From the NCBI RefSeq assembly GCF_000169195.2, contig NC_016023.1, forward strand, positions 186,001 to 250,000: a DNA stretch of 64,000 nt. The letters run 5' to 3'. Of the stretch, positions 9,627 through 18,283 are shown one piece after another; the stretch's first letter is position 1; the number at the start of each line of letters is the position of its first letter. Below the pieces are notes generated by a model, which saw only the letters and a list, made by a program, of their open reading frames with translations, did not search any database and was not told where the DNA came from. Origin of the DNA: Heyndrickxia coagulans 36D1 (GTDB taxonomy: Bacteria > Bacillota > Bacilli > Bacillales > Bacillaceae_C). Position numbers and translations under genes: made by a program.

Positions 9627-9805
9627 TTCCGCTCACCCCGCGAGAAAACATTTTTTTCGAACGTTGGCTTTCTGTTACGTTCACATACCTTCCTCATATC
9701 CAGCATATGCCGGCAGTAAGCAGGTGTGAAGGTTTTCATTTCCCGTGAATTTTGATACGATATGGGTATGCTTTTAAAAAAACGCGTTAAAAGAGGTATC
9801 AGGAG

Positions 9806-10285
9806 ATGAAAGAAGAAATACACCATACTTTTGAAAAAGTGGTCCAAGCGGCAACGGAAGAAGACTTAATCGTATTGCAGCAAATGTTAAATGGACTTTC
9901 CAATAAACAAGCCGGGAACGAACGTACATATTTCAAGGATCTCTTTTTGATGGAAGCGGACTTCGATGGGGAAGAATGCGAGGTGACCATTCCAGTTACG
10001 CCGTTACTCTACAATAACTTTTCCATCGTTCACGGCGGTGTAACGGCAACCCTGCTTGATACAGCAATGGGCGTGATGGCAAATCGCCTGTTGCCGGCGG
10101 GTCAGCAGGCTGTTACATCCAATCTCACCATTCATTATATTGCCCCGGGGACGGGAAGCCGCTTAAAAGCGAAGGCAAAGGTAATCCACCGCGGCACGCA
10201 AACGATGGTGCTGGAAGGAACTGCCTTTCGGGATGACGGGACAAAGATCGCCCATTGCACGGGTTCTTTTTTCATTTTGAAATGA
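9806..10285 (+). CDS. PaaI-family hotdog-fold acyl-CoA thioesterase
   Basis: The 159-residue protein has the PaaI/4HBT signature NFSIVHGGVTATLLDTAMG near residues 71-89, where the conserved HGG and Asp belong to the hotdog active site. It is predicted to hydrolyse a small or aromatic acyl-CoA thioester; the substrate cannot be told. It is monocistronic, between the ylbDE and ylbC units, and may be the local counterpart of YuxO/YdiI-type enzymes. Confidence 0.82.
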   Translation: MKEEIHHTFEKVVQAATEEDLIVLQQMLNGLSNKQAGNERTYFKDLFLMEADFDGEECEVTIPVTPLLYNNFSIVHGGVTATLLDTAMGVMANRLLPAGQQAVTSNLTIHYIAPGTGSRLKAKAKVIHRGTQTMVLEGTAFRDDGTKIAHCTGSFFILK

Positions 10286-10345
10286 GAAGCCGGAAATACC
10301 CTTTCAAAAGCCCCGGGCAGCCCGCCTGCCTTATATGCATACATC

Positions 10346-10387
10346 AGCCGGACCCCTCTCCAGCTTAGGCTGGAACGGTATCCGGCT
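10346..10387 (-). terminator. Possible terminator hairpin of ylbC
   Basis: AGCCGGA (10346-10352) pairs with TCCGGCT (10381-10387), with CCAGC/GCTGG nested inside. It overlaps the ylbC stop codon. There is no clear T run, so it may be only an RNA 3' structure. Confidence 0.4.
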
Positions 10388-11438
10388 ATGGTGCCTTCAT
10401 GAAATCCTGGGTATAGTATTTCTGGTACACCCCGACGCCAAGATGGGTGAAATCTTTCTCCAGCAATGTTTTCCGGTGGCCTTCTGAATTAAGCCATCCC
10501 TCCACAGCAGCCGGACCATCCGTATAGTGGGCGGCAATATTTTCCCCAGCCGCAGCATAAGAAACATGCCCATTCTTTAATCTTTCTTTTAAGTCTCCAT
10601 ATTTGGGGGAGACATGCGAAAAATAATGGTCGTCAGCCATGTCTTTGCTGTGATTGTACGCCACTTCGGAAAGAGCTGTATTCCAGGCCAGTTTTTTTAA
10701 ACCGAATCGTGCCCTGACAATGTTTGTAAGGTCAAAAATTTGCCTGGCGTTCGCCTTTTCTACGTCAACCCATTTCGGATCATCCTCCGGAACGGATTCG
10801 GGCAGTTCTCCGTGGTACACCATTTCATATGGATGCAGCATCGTCAGTGTGTTTTTATCCATAAAACGGATAAACAGCAATTTGCCGCTGAACTTATCAA
10901 GCGCCAGCTGGGCATAGATATCCCCAAGACGGACAAGCGGGCGGATATTCAAATCTTCTTCCGACAATTCAAAGCGGTATGTGCCTTCATTTGTTTGCAC
11001 CGTCATATCCGTATCCATTAAAATGGAACTGTAAATTTTTTCTACATTTTCTCCAATCTCAAACGGGGCTACGTCTAAACGGGTTCCGACAGCGTAAATG
11101 GTCGTAACCTTGCCATTTTTCACGCCGGCCTGAAAATAACCGGTCGATTTTTTCTTATAAATCCACCAATCATAACCATATGGAGACAGATCCACCCTTT
11201 GTGGTTTTCCGAAATGTGTGGTCAACGTTTTCACAGGTTTCCCGATATATACCGACATGCCATGATCCGGACGGCTGTACGTTTGATCCTTGCTGTGGTC
11301 ATGAATGTCAGAACTGTTATCCATTTTCTTGTTAGAGGAATGGTTTTGCAGTACGCCGTTTTCAGGACGAAGCTGGACATAAAGTCCGATCAGAAATATG
11401 ATCACAAGGATCGCGGCTGTTTTTAAAAAGGTACGCAG
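10386..11438 (-). CDS. ylbC: YlbC, CAP/SCP-domain protein with CAP-associated N-terminal domain
   Basis: The 350-residue protein has an N-terminal membrane anchor (TFLKTAAILVIIFLIGLYVQ), a CAP-associated domain (about 60-200) and a C-terminal CAP domain (about 230-345) with HYFSHVSPKYG, AAGENIA and EGWLNSEGHRKTLL. CAP proteins of spore-formers (YkwD, YlbC) are secreted or membrane-attached; their role is unclear. The start is unusual: AGAGGTGA lies 6 nt before a CTG (11436-11438), with a stop codon three codons upstream and no ATG, GTG or TTG between. The next candidate (GTG at 11405) would remove half of the membrane segment and has no ribosome-binding site. Confidence 0.88.
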   Translation of the reverse strand: MRTFLKTAAILVIIFLIGLYVQLRPENGVLQNHSSNKKMDNSSDIHDHSKDQTYSRPDHGMSVYIGKPVKTLTTHFGKPQRVDLSPYGYDWWIYKKKSTGYFQAGVKNGKVTTIYAVGTRLDVAPFEIGENVEKIYSSILMDTDMTVQTNEGTYRFELSEEDLNIRPLVRLGDIYAQLALDKFSGKLLFIRFMDKNTLTMLHPYEMVYHGELPESVPEDDPKWVDVEKANARQIFDLTNIVRARFGLKKLAWNTALSEVAYNHSKDMADDHYFSHVSPKYGDLKERLKNGHVSYAAAGENIAAHYTDGPAAVEGWLNSEGHRKTLLEKDFTHLGVGVYQKYYTQDFMKAP

Positions 11439-11665
11439 GTGACTTCACCTCTCTTGATGTTCCGTAAATTTTTTCTCCTTTAATTCATTTTATTATATAT
11501 TTTACAGTTTTAAGCAGAAAAGCACCAATTTTTTCAATCACCTCCTCGAAGGGCAGCCGGTGCGGCCGGTTTTTTTGCGGGTATGAACATTTGCATTGCA
11601 TAAATGTTTGTATTCAGATAAGATAAAATTGAAAGATTTTAATTGCGCGGACGGGAGGGGTATTT

Positions 11666-12025
11666 TTGCGGTTTGATGACACGGGTTTGGAAAATATGAA
11701 AGTGGATCTGACGCGGTTGGATGATGTAATGGAGCGGCACAAGATGGTACGTGCCGGGCAATGGGATTATGAACGCGTCACATATGATAGAAAATTTACG
11801 ATTCAAGAAGGCACCTATTATCTTCGCGTGCAGGGAGTTGCAACCGAGGGGGATGTGGATTCGTTTGATGCCGTGATTCAGTTAAAGGCGCCTATTTTAG
11901 GAAAATATTATTATCCGCATGGTGTGGAGTACGGCGATGACGAGTATTTTCCGCATGATCTCGTCATGTATTGCAGAAAAATTTTGGAAGCGCTTAAAGA
12001 AGACTTGGTTGTATTTGCTGAATAA
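11666..12025 (+). CDS. YugN-like family protein
   Basis: The 119-residue protein matches the YugN-like family (MRFDDTGLENMKVDLTRLDD, GTYYLRVQGVATEGDVD, LGKYYYPHGVEYGDDEYFP). Function unknown. The TTG start at 11666 follows GGAGGGG at 5 nt. In B. subtilis the ctaG-ylbC interval holds ylbA and ylbB; neither is present here. Confidence 0.85.
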   Translation: MRFDDTGLENMKVDLTRLDDVMERHKMVRAGQWDYERVTYDRKFTIQEGTYYLRVQGVATEGDVDSFDAVIQLKAPILGKYYYPHGVEYGDDEYFPHDLVMYCRKILEALKEDLVVFAE

Positions 12026-12030
12026 AATGC

Positions 12031-12081
12031 GCCGCTCCTGTGGCCCCTTAAAACGGCGGGCCATAGAGAGCGGCCTTTTTT
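12031..12081. terminator. Bidirectional terminator between the YugN-like gene and ctaG
   Basis: GCCGCTC (12031-12037) pairs with GAGCGGC (12068-12074), with TGGCCC/GGGCCA nested, followed by T residues on the plus strand. It separates two convergent genes. Confidence 0.8.
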
Positions 12082-13000
12082 AATGCTGTTCGATCAGCCT
12101 CCGCTGTTCTCCGGCAACCGGATTCTTTTCCGTGCTGCCATCTTCCTGTTCTGTCCTTGCCCATTGGAAAAAGATGCGGGCAAGCATGATGCCGTAGACG
12201 ATTTCCTGCATGATTTTCATCACCACACCGCCAAGCTGCTGGTCCTGCAGTACAGGAAGCGGTGAGAAAAGCGCCGGGGAGCCGTAACGCGCCACTCCGG
12301 AGAGCATGTCAGCAGGCACACATAAATGCATGGACGAAAGCCACATCGTTCCGTCGGAAAAGCTCCTGTAAACCGGATGATTGGCGAACATGATTAAGGC
12401 GCATGCAGGGGTTAAAAGCATGGCGCTTGCAAATAAATAAGCGATTTTTTTCAGGCCACTCAGCGCATATTGCCCGGGCAATGGCGACAAAATCGGCCAC
12501 CACATCGCTATGGCTAAAAGAAACAGCACAATGGTGTAGATGCTGTGGAGAAAAGGAGTGACCTTGACCTGATCGAAAACGGCCGGAATGTGGTACAGGG
12601 AAAAAATGATATTAAAGGTGATAACGGCAAGCACCGGATTTGTAAAGAATCGGACAATAGGCGCGACAACCGGAAGCTGCATCCCCTTTTCCAATATCCA
12701 TACCGGCATCCCACGCAAAAACAGCGGCGCCACGATGAAAAAAAGGACAGACATTTGCAGCATATGGACGGAAAACAGGATATGCCCGATAAGATCGACA
12801 GGAGAGCCTTTGACGATGTAAAGCAATACCATCGCTGTACAAAAAGAAACAGACTGCACCGGACTCGGCGGCATTGCGTTCAAATAAGACCTTTTGCATA
12901 AGGACGCAAGCAGAAAATAAAGAAAAACAAACAGTAAGATCGTGATAAAAAAATAAGGGCTCCACAGTGCACGAAATCCGAATATTTCAAGCGGCACCAT
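12080..13000 (-). CDS. ctaG: CtaG, caa3 cytochrome oxidase assembly factor
   Basis: The 306-residue polytopic protein (about seven membrane segments) is the Bacillus-type CtaG required for an active caa3 oxidase. Conserved histidines and motifs are present: HILFSVHMLQM, LYHIPAVFD and MWLSSMHLCVPADM. The ATG at 12998-13000 is preceded by AAGGAG at 5 nt; longer in-frame readings extend into intergenic DNA. A repeat-filled gap of 340 bp separates it from ctaF, so co-transcription with the cta operon is less certain than in B. subtilis. Confidence 0.93.
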   Translation of the reverse strand: MVPLEIFGFRALWSPYFFITILLFVFLYFLLASLCKRSYLNAMPPSPVQSVSFCTAMVLLYIVKGSPVDLIGHILFSVHMLQMSVLFFIVAPLFLRGMPVWILEKGMQLPVVAPIVRFFTNPVLAVITFNIIFSLYHIPAVFDQVKVTPFLHSIYTIVLFLLAIAMWWPILSPLPGQYALSGLKKIAYLFASAMLLTPACALIMFANHPVYRSFSDGTMWLSSMHLCVPADMLSGVARYGSPALFSPLPVLQDQQLGGVVMKIMQEIVYGIMLARIFFQWARTEQEDGSTEKNPVAGEQRRLIEQH

Positions 13001-13054
13001 TACCACTCCTTTCCGCACCATTGCAAATCGATTTAAAGCGGGGGCGCCCAAGAA

Positions 13055-13340
13055 GCGCCCTCCGCTTTTCTTTGTCTAGCTGCGGCTCCTAGCCCCTCGG
13101 GTCGAATAACCCGTCCGTCCTGAAGCCAAGGCTTCATCCCGGCCGGAACATTCGCCTGTCGGGGCTAAGCAGTCGCCTCCGCTTTTCTTTGTCTAGCTCC
13201 GGGCGTTATCGGCTAGCGGATTTTCCGGCCTCTTCCCTACGATAAGTCAACATCGGCTCGTTCCTCGCCGTGTTTCCTTTATCTCAGTCAGAGGCCTAAA
13301 AAAATCCGTACGCCGATAATCAAACGCCCTCCGCTTTTCT
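13055..13340. repeat. Palindromic intergenic repeat elements between ctaF and ctaG
   Basis: Two units begin with CCTCCGCTTTTCTTTGTCTAG (about 13061 and 13176), and a third partial copy (CCCTCCGCTTTTCTATT) abuts the end of ctaF. Unit 1 has TAGCCCC/GGGGCTA arms and a GAAGCC/GGCTTC hairpin at 13121-13134. Unit 2 (13202-13330) has long imperfect terminal inverted repeats: GCGTTATCGGCTAGCGGATT against AAATCCGTACGCCGATAAT, then GGCCTC/GAGGCC. It resembles short non-autonomous repeats scattered in Bacillaceae genomes. No gene is seen in 13001-13342. Confidence 0.75.
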
Positions 13341-13342
13341 AT

Positions 13343-13672
13343 TCACCACCAGATGATGGTGAGGAATGCCAGGACTGTGACAAATGCGACGAGTGTGCCA
13401 CCAAAGATGAAAAGTTTCGGGCCTTCATGGTGCTTATGGTTCATATGCATGAAATAAAACAGCTGAAACACGACCTGGATCGCAGCCAAAAGCAGGATAA
13501 CCGGAATGGTAAACCATTTGGACAAATGGGCATGGACGGCCCAGAATGCAATAATGGTCAAAAACATCATCAAGATAAAACTGACGACCTGGTACTTCAT
13601 TTCCTCCGCGCTTTTGCGGCGCCTGTATTCGTATTCAACATGGCGTCTGTCCATTTGTGCATTGTGTTCCAT
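13343..13672 (-). CDS. ctaF: Cytochrome c oxidase subunit IV (caa3), CtaF
   Basis: The 109-residue protein has three membrane helices (about 28-48, 54-75 and 84-107) and the subunit IVB pattern YQVVSFILMMFLTIIAFWAV with LFYFMHMNHKHHEGPK. It is a small accessory subunit of the caa3 oxidase. Its ATG lies 1 nt after the ctaE stop codon, so translation is coupled. Confidence 0.95.
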   Translation of the reverse strand: MEHNAQMDRRHVEYEYRRRKSAEEMKYQVVSFILMMFLTIIAFWAVHAHLSKWFTIPVILLLAAIQVVFQLFYFMHMNHKHHEGPKLFIFGGTLVAFVTVLAFLTIIWW

Positions 13673-13673
13673 C

Positions 13674-14300
13674 TTATCCCACCATCCCCATCAAATATAC
13701 AACCGTAAAGATAAACACCCAGACGACATCAATAAAGTGCCAATACAGGCTTGCTACATAAAATTTCGGCGCATTGTACAAATTCAATCCCCGTTTTGCG
13801 TTCCGTACCATCAGTGTGGTAATCCATAACAGCCCGAACGCCACGTGGCCCCCGTGGAACCCGACAAGCGTATAAAACGCGGAACCGAATGCGCTGCTTG
13901 TAAATGTATGATGGTATTCCGTCACATAATGATGGAATTCATAGACTTCAAGCCCAAGAAAACAAGCGCCAAGCAAAACGGTAATCAAAAACCAGGCCTG
14001 CATTTTTTTAAAAGCAAAATTTTTCATATGATAAATGGCATACACACTTGTAATGGAACTCGTTAACAGAAAAACCGTGGCCAAAAAGGTCAGCGGCAGT
14101 TCAAATAAGTCTTTTGCATGCACCATTGATGCCGGGCCCTTGTCTTTCAGCGCCAGGTAGGTTGCAAACAAAGAAGCAAAAAGGACCGTCTCGCCGCCTA
14201 AAAACAGCCAAAAACCGAGAAATTTATTCCTGCCTTCAAGCGTCGCCCGCTCCGGGGACTCTGGCCATGTTTTCGCCGTAAAATTTTGTTCTATTTCCAT
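13674..14300 (-). CDS. ctaE: Cytochrome c oxidase subunit III, CtaE
   Basis: This 208-residue integral membrane protein has the five-helix form of subunit III, beginning PERATLEGRNKFLGFWLFLG and containing LVGFHGGHVAFGLLWI and YWHFIDVVWVFIFTVVYL. Its ATG overlaps the end of ctaD (shared position 14300). Subunit III stabilises oxygen delivery to the catalytic subunit. Confidence 0.96.
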   Translation of the reverse strand: MEIEQNFTAKTWPESPERATLEGRNKFLGFWLFLGGETVLFASLFATYLALKDKGPASMVHAKDLFELPLTFLATVFLLTSSITSVYAIYHMKNFAFKKMQAWFLITVLLGACFLGLEVYEFHHYVTEYHHTFTSSAFGSAFYTLVGFHGGHVAFGLLWITTLMVRNAKRGLNLYNAPKFYVASLYWHFIDVVWVFIFTVVYLMGMVG

Positions 14301-16171
14301 TACGCCCCGGCCCCCCTTTCTTCGCGTTCCATTAAGGCTTCCTTCTTAATATGGTACCCCGTATCATCTTTTACCGACCGGATCAGCATCGATGCAAAGG
14401 TAATCGCTAAGCCGATGACAAGGATCGCAATGCCAGCTTTGGTATGGTTTGGATGGTAAAGTGCACCAAAAGCGGCAATAAATAAGCCGAATGCCATAAA
14501 AAACGGCAAGATGGACGAGTTCGGCATATGGATGTCTTTGATCGGCTCTGCTGGTGTCACCTGTTTTTTCCCTTCCATTTTTTCGAGCCACCACGTGTCA
14601 ATTCCCCTGACAAGCGGTGTTTGAGCAAAGTTGTATTCCGGCGGCGGAGAGGAAATCGACCATTCGAGCGTCCTGCCAAACTCCCACGGATCGTTTCCGA
14701 CTTTCCGGTTCTGGACGGCCGTTACAACAATATTGGCCACGAGGATAAGCACACCTACCGCCATCAACACCGCGCCGGATGAACTGACGAGGTTATCCGT
14801 ATCCCAGCCTTGATCCGGAAGATATGTCCACTGCCTTCTCGGCATCCCGAGCAATCCGAGCCAGTGCTGGATCATAAAGGTTAAATGGAAACCGATGAAA
14901 AATAGCCAGAATGTGATTTTCCCCATTGTCTCATTCAGCATCGTGCCGAACATTTTCGGCCAGTAATAATGCAGTGCCGCAAGCAACCCGAAAACAACAC
15001 CGCCGACAATAACATAGTGGAAGTGGGCTACAACAAAATAGCTGTCATGATATTGGTAGTCAGCAGGTGCAGCCGCGAGCATCACCCCGGTAACACCGCC
15101 CAATGTAAAGGACGGGATGAAAGCAGCCGCATAAAGCATCGGCGTTGTAAACCGGATGCTCCCGCCCCACATCGTAAGCAGCCAGTTGAAAATTTTAATG
15201 CCCGTCGGCACCGCAATGGTCATTGTAGACACGGCAAAAATGGCGTTGGCTACATTGCCCAGGCCGGTTGTAAACATATGGTGGGCCCACACCATAAAGC
15301 CTAAAAACCCAATTAAAATAACGGCGAATACCATGGAAGAGTATCCGAATAATCGCTTTTTAGAAAAATGTGCAAAAATTTCAGAGAAAATGCCAAATGC
15401 CGGCAAAATTAAAATGTAGACTTCCGGATGCCCGAAAATCCAGAAAAGATGTTCCCAAATGATGGTATTTCCTCCGAAGGCCACGTCAAAAAATTTCGCA
15501 CCGAACATCCGATCAAATGTTAGCAAGAACAAACCGGCTGTAAGTGGTGGAAACGCAAACAGAATAAGGGCGGACACAACGAAAGTCGTCCATGTGAACA
15601 TCGGCATGCGCATGTACGTCATTCCCGGCGCCCGCATGTTCATAATCGTCACAAGGAAATTCACCCCAGCAATGAGCGTACCGAAACCTGAAACTTGCAA
15701 CCCGAGTGAATAAAAATCAATCCCGTGTCCGCCAGATGCGAGGGACAGTGAAGCATAGGAAGTCCACCCCGCATCGGGCGCGCCCCCAAGAAACCAGGAT
15801 AAATTCAAGAAAATACCGCCAAAGAAAAACAACCAGAACCCCAATGCATTTAAAAACGGAAAAGCCACATCACGGGCACCGATCTGAAGCGGGACAATCG
15901 CATTCATAAAACCAAACAAGAGCGGCATGGCCGCAAGAAAGATCATGGTCGTGCCGTGCATTGTCATGACTTGATTGTACGTATCCGCGCCGACAAAATG
16001 ATTGTTCGGCACCGCCAGCTGTATGCGGATCATCAGCGCTTCAATCCCGCCGATGACAAAAAACAATCCCCCTGTAATCAAATACAAAATGCCGATTTTT
16101 TTATGATCCACTGTTGTGAGATATTCATAGACAGTGGCGCCAAAACCTGCCTTTTTTGTTCCTACGCTCAC
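14300..16171 (-). CDS. ctaD: Cytochrome c oxidase subunit I, CtaD
   Basis: The 623-residue catalytic subunit carries the two haems and CuB. Visible landmarks are MTMHGTTMIFLAAMP (low-spin haem ligand region), GHPEVYILILPAFG (CuB His and cross-linked Tyr), HHMFTTG and YFVVAHFHYVIVGG. The C-terminal extension contains EWSISSPPPEYNFAQTP, typical of the Bacillus caa3 form. I chose GTG at 16169-16171 because GGGGAGG lies 5 nt upstream and the length is one residue more than B. subtilis CtaD; an ATG 15 codons earlier has no ribosome-binding site. Confidence 0.95.
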   Translation of the reverse strand: MSVGTKKAGFGATVYEYLTTVDHKKIGILYLITGGLFFVIGGIEALMIRIQLAVPNNHFVGADTYNQVMTMHGTTMIFLAAMPLLFGFMNAIVPLQIGARDVAFPFLNALGFWLFFFGGIFLNLSWFLGGAPDAGWTSYASLSLASGGHGIDFYSLGLQVSGFGTLIAGVNFLVTIMNMRAPGMTYMRMPMFTWTTFVVSALILFAFPPLTAGLFLLTFDRMFGAKFFDVAFGGNTIIWEHLFWIFGHPEVYILILPAFGIFSEIFAHFSKKRLFGYSSMVFAVILIGFLGFMVWAHHMFTTGLGNVANAIFAVSTMTIAVPTGIKIFNWLLTMWGGSIRFTTPMLYAAAFIPSFTLGGVTGVMLAAAPADYQYHDSYFVVAHFHYVIVGGVVFGLLAALHYYWPKMFGTMLNETMGKITFWLFFIGFHLTFMIQHWLGLLGMPRRQWTYLPDQGWDTDNLVSSSGAVLMAVGVLILVANIVVTAVQNRKVGNDPWEFGRTLEWSISSPPPEYNFAQTPLVRGIDTWWLEKMEGKKQVTPAEPIKDIHMPNSSILPFFMAFGLFIAAFGALYHPNHTKAGIAILVIGLAITFASMLIRSVKDDTGYHIKKEALMEREERGAGA

Positions 16172-16208
16172 TTTAACCTCCCCTTTGCTTTCGAATATCC
16201 CCTTTGTT

Positions 16209-17282
16209 TTATTCACCAGCTTTCAATTGCATCAAATAAGCCGCAAGTGCATCGATTTGCCGGTCGGAAAGCTTATCCCCGAAGGCGGGCATTTTTGTCC
16301 CCGGCTTATATTTCTCCGGGTCTTTTAACCAGTTTTTGAGATTGGCCTCATCATGATCCAAAATGCCGGCGACCTTTTCCCTTTCGCCAAAGGTTGCCAG
16401 ATTAGGAGCTGTCCGTGCCTGTTCCGGGCGTGTGTCATTCGGCGTAACCGCGTGGCAGCTGATGCAGCTTTTTTTGAATACATCCTGCCCTTCCTGTGCG
16501 AGAGCGGACGCCGGTTTTGTTTCTTTTGCATTTTTCATATTGCTGATCCACGCCTTAAACTCATCCTGTGGCACCGCTTTCACGCGGAAGTCCATTAAGG
16601 CATGGGAAGGGCCGCATAATTCGGCGCATTTTCCATAAAACACATTTCCGGCATCCTCTGCCTTCTGATCATCAATTTCAAGCCAGAATTTGTTGATATT
16701 ATCTGTGTTGGCATCCATTTTCCCGCCAACGGACGGTATCCAAAATGAGTGTTTCACATCTGAGGCTTTAACTTGGAAGTAGACTTTCTGGTTTGTTGGG
16801 ACAACGAGTTCCTGGCTTGTCACCACACCGTAACCCGGGTATTCAAATTCCCACCAATAAAGGCTGGCGCGAACTTTAACGATAAGCGCTCCCTGCTTGG
16901 CATCCTTTTTCTTATCCATCGCTTTCGTATCTCCGAGGCTGAAGACCTGACTGATGGTCGGAATGGCAATTAAAATCAATAAAACAATCGGAATAATGGT
17001 CCATAAGATTTCAAGCTTATGATTCCCCGGCACCTGTTTTGGAATGGATTCGTCCCCTTTTTTCCGCCTGAACCGTATGAGAACGGTAAGGAAAACGGCG
17101 AATACGACAACCATGACGAACACCATAATCCAAACGCTCCACATCATCAAATCATACTGCTTCCGGGCCACTTCGCCGGCAGGATCAAGCGCCGACAAAT
17201 ATGGCTTGCCACAGCCCGAAAGCGCGGCCATAAACAAAGTGACAATAAAAAGCAAACTCCCCTTTTGCAGCCGCTGTTTCAT
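16209..17282 (-). CDS. ctaC: Cytochrome caa3 oxidase subunit II with fused cytochrome c, CtaC
   Basis: The 357-residue protein is a lipoprotein (lipobox MAALSGCGKP, Cys near 24) with two membrane helices (about 45-70 and 90-110), a periplasm-facing CuA domain whose ligands are in CAELCGPSHALM (about 225-236), and a C-terminal cytochrome c domain with haem site CISCH (about 275) and distal Met in PGTKMPAFG. It accepts electrons and passes them to CtaD. The ATG at 17280-17282 matches the usual start; its ribosome-binding site is weak. Confidence 0.95.
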   Translation of the reverse strand: MKQRLQKGSLLFIVTLFMAALSGCGKPYLSALDPAGEVARKQYDLMMWSVWIMVFVMVVVFAVFLTVLIRFRRKKGDESIPKQVPGNHKLEILWTIIPIVLLILIAIPTISQVFSLGDTKAMDKKKDAKQGALIVKVRASLYWWEFEYPGYGVVTSQELVVPTNQKVYFQVKASDVKHSFWIPSVGGKMDANTDNINKFWLEIDDQKAEDAGNVFYGKCAELCGPSHALMDFRVKAVPQDEFKAWISNMKNAKETKPASALAQEGQDVFKKSCISCHAVTPNDTRPEQARTAPNLATFGEREKVAGILDHDEANLKNWLKDPEKYKPGTKMPAFGDKLSDRQIDALAAYLMQLKAGE

Positions 17283-17368
17283 CGCTCTACCAATCCCCTC
17301 TTTCCTGTATCTTTCTGTCAGAACAAGGATGCAATCTATTGGATTTCTTTTGCAAGAAAGAACTCCCT

Positions 17369-18283
17369 TTAGAAAAGCGTAGCGATTACCATTGCTACAA
17401 ACAAGATCGTTAAATAGTTCAGCGAATAAATGAACATCCATTTCGCCCATTTTAAATCATTCTTCATTTTAAAACCGGACAGGCTTAATGCCAGCCAGCC
17501 CAGATTAAACAATGTCGCAAGGATGATAAAACCAATGCCGAGCGGTTTCAGGAAAAACGGCACCGGAATAAGCAATGCCACCCATATGAGCATATGCCAT
17601 TTCGTGATTTGAAATCCTTTGACAGCCGGAAGCATCGGAATGCCCGCTGCCTTGTATTCTTCGCATTTTTTCATCGCAATCGCATAAAAATGCGGTGGTT
17701 GCCAGATAAACATAAGCAAAAACAGCATCCATGGCACAATCCCGAGATGCGGGTCAACAGCCGCCCAGCCGATCAGCGGGGGAACAGCGCCGGCAAAACT
17801 GCCGATCACGGTATTGCTGACAAGGGTTCGTTTTGACCACATTGTATACAGCACGACATAGCTGAATACGCCAAACAGCCCGATCAACCCCGCCATTGGA
17901 GTGGTCATAAACAATAGCAGTGTGCCGAGTGCCACAAATCCCAGGCCAATTGTAAGCACTTTCGCGTTTGAAAATCTGCCTGTAACCGTTGGCCTGAAGT
18001 TTTTGCTTTTCATAATGACATCAATATCCCGGTCATACCAGTTGTTCAGGCTGCACGACCCGGCGACAATCAGTGCAGTTCCCGCCATCGCAAGAACCAT
18101 AATGTCCAGTGACTGCAAAAAATGCCTGTTTGTCAATTCCAAAGCAAGCCACATTCCGGTAAATGCTGTAATTAAATTTGAGTTTACAATTCCAATTTTA
18201 ATCAAGGATAAGAAATCTTTCAACGCAGAAGCGTCTGCAGCTTTTACCCTTGTTGTTGTATCCATCGTCCGACTATCTGCCAC
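17369..18283 (-). CDS. ctaB: Protohaem IX farnesyltransferase, CtaB
   Basis: The 304-residue UbiA-family membrane enzyme makes haem O from haem B and farnesyl diphosphate. The first Asp-rich motif is in SLNNWYDRDIDVIM (about 84-97) and the second region is VFSYVVLYTMWSKR. CtaA then oxidises haem O to haem A for the oxidase. The GTG start at 18281-18283 follows GGAGG at 7 nt. It is the first gene of the ctaB-C-D-E-F run, divergent from ctaA. Confidence 0.95.
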   Translation of the reverse strand: MADSRTMDTTTRVKAADASALKDFLSLIKIGIVNSNLITAFTGMWLALELTNRHFLQSLDIMVLAMAGTALIVAGSCSLNNWYDRDIDVIMKSKNFRPTVTGRFSNAKVLTIGLGFVALGTLLLFMTTPMAGLIGLFGVFSYVVLYTMWSKRTLVSNTVIGSFAGAVPPLIGWAAVDPHLGIVPWMLFLLMFIWQPPHFYAIAMKKCEEYKAAGIPMLPAVKGFQITKWHMLIWVALLIPVPFFLKPLGIGFIILATLFNLGWLALSLSGFKMKNDLKWAKWMFIYSLNYLTILFVAMVIATLF

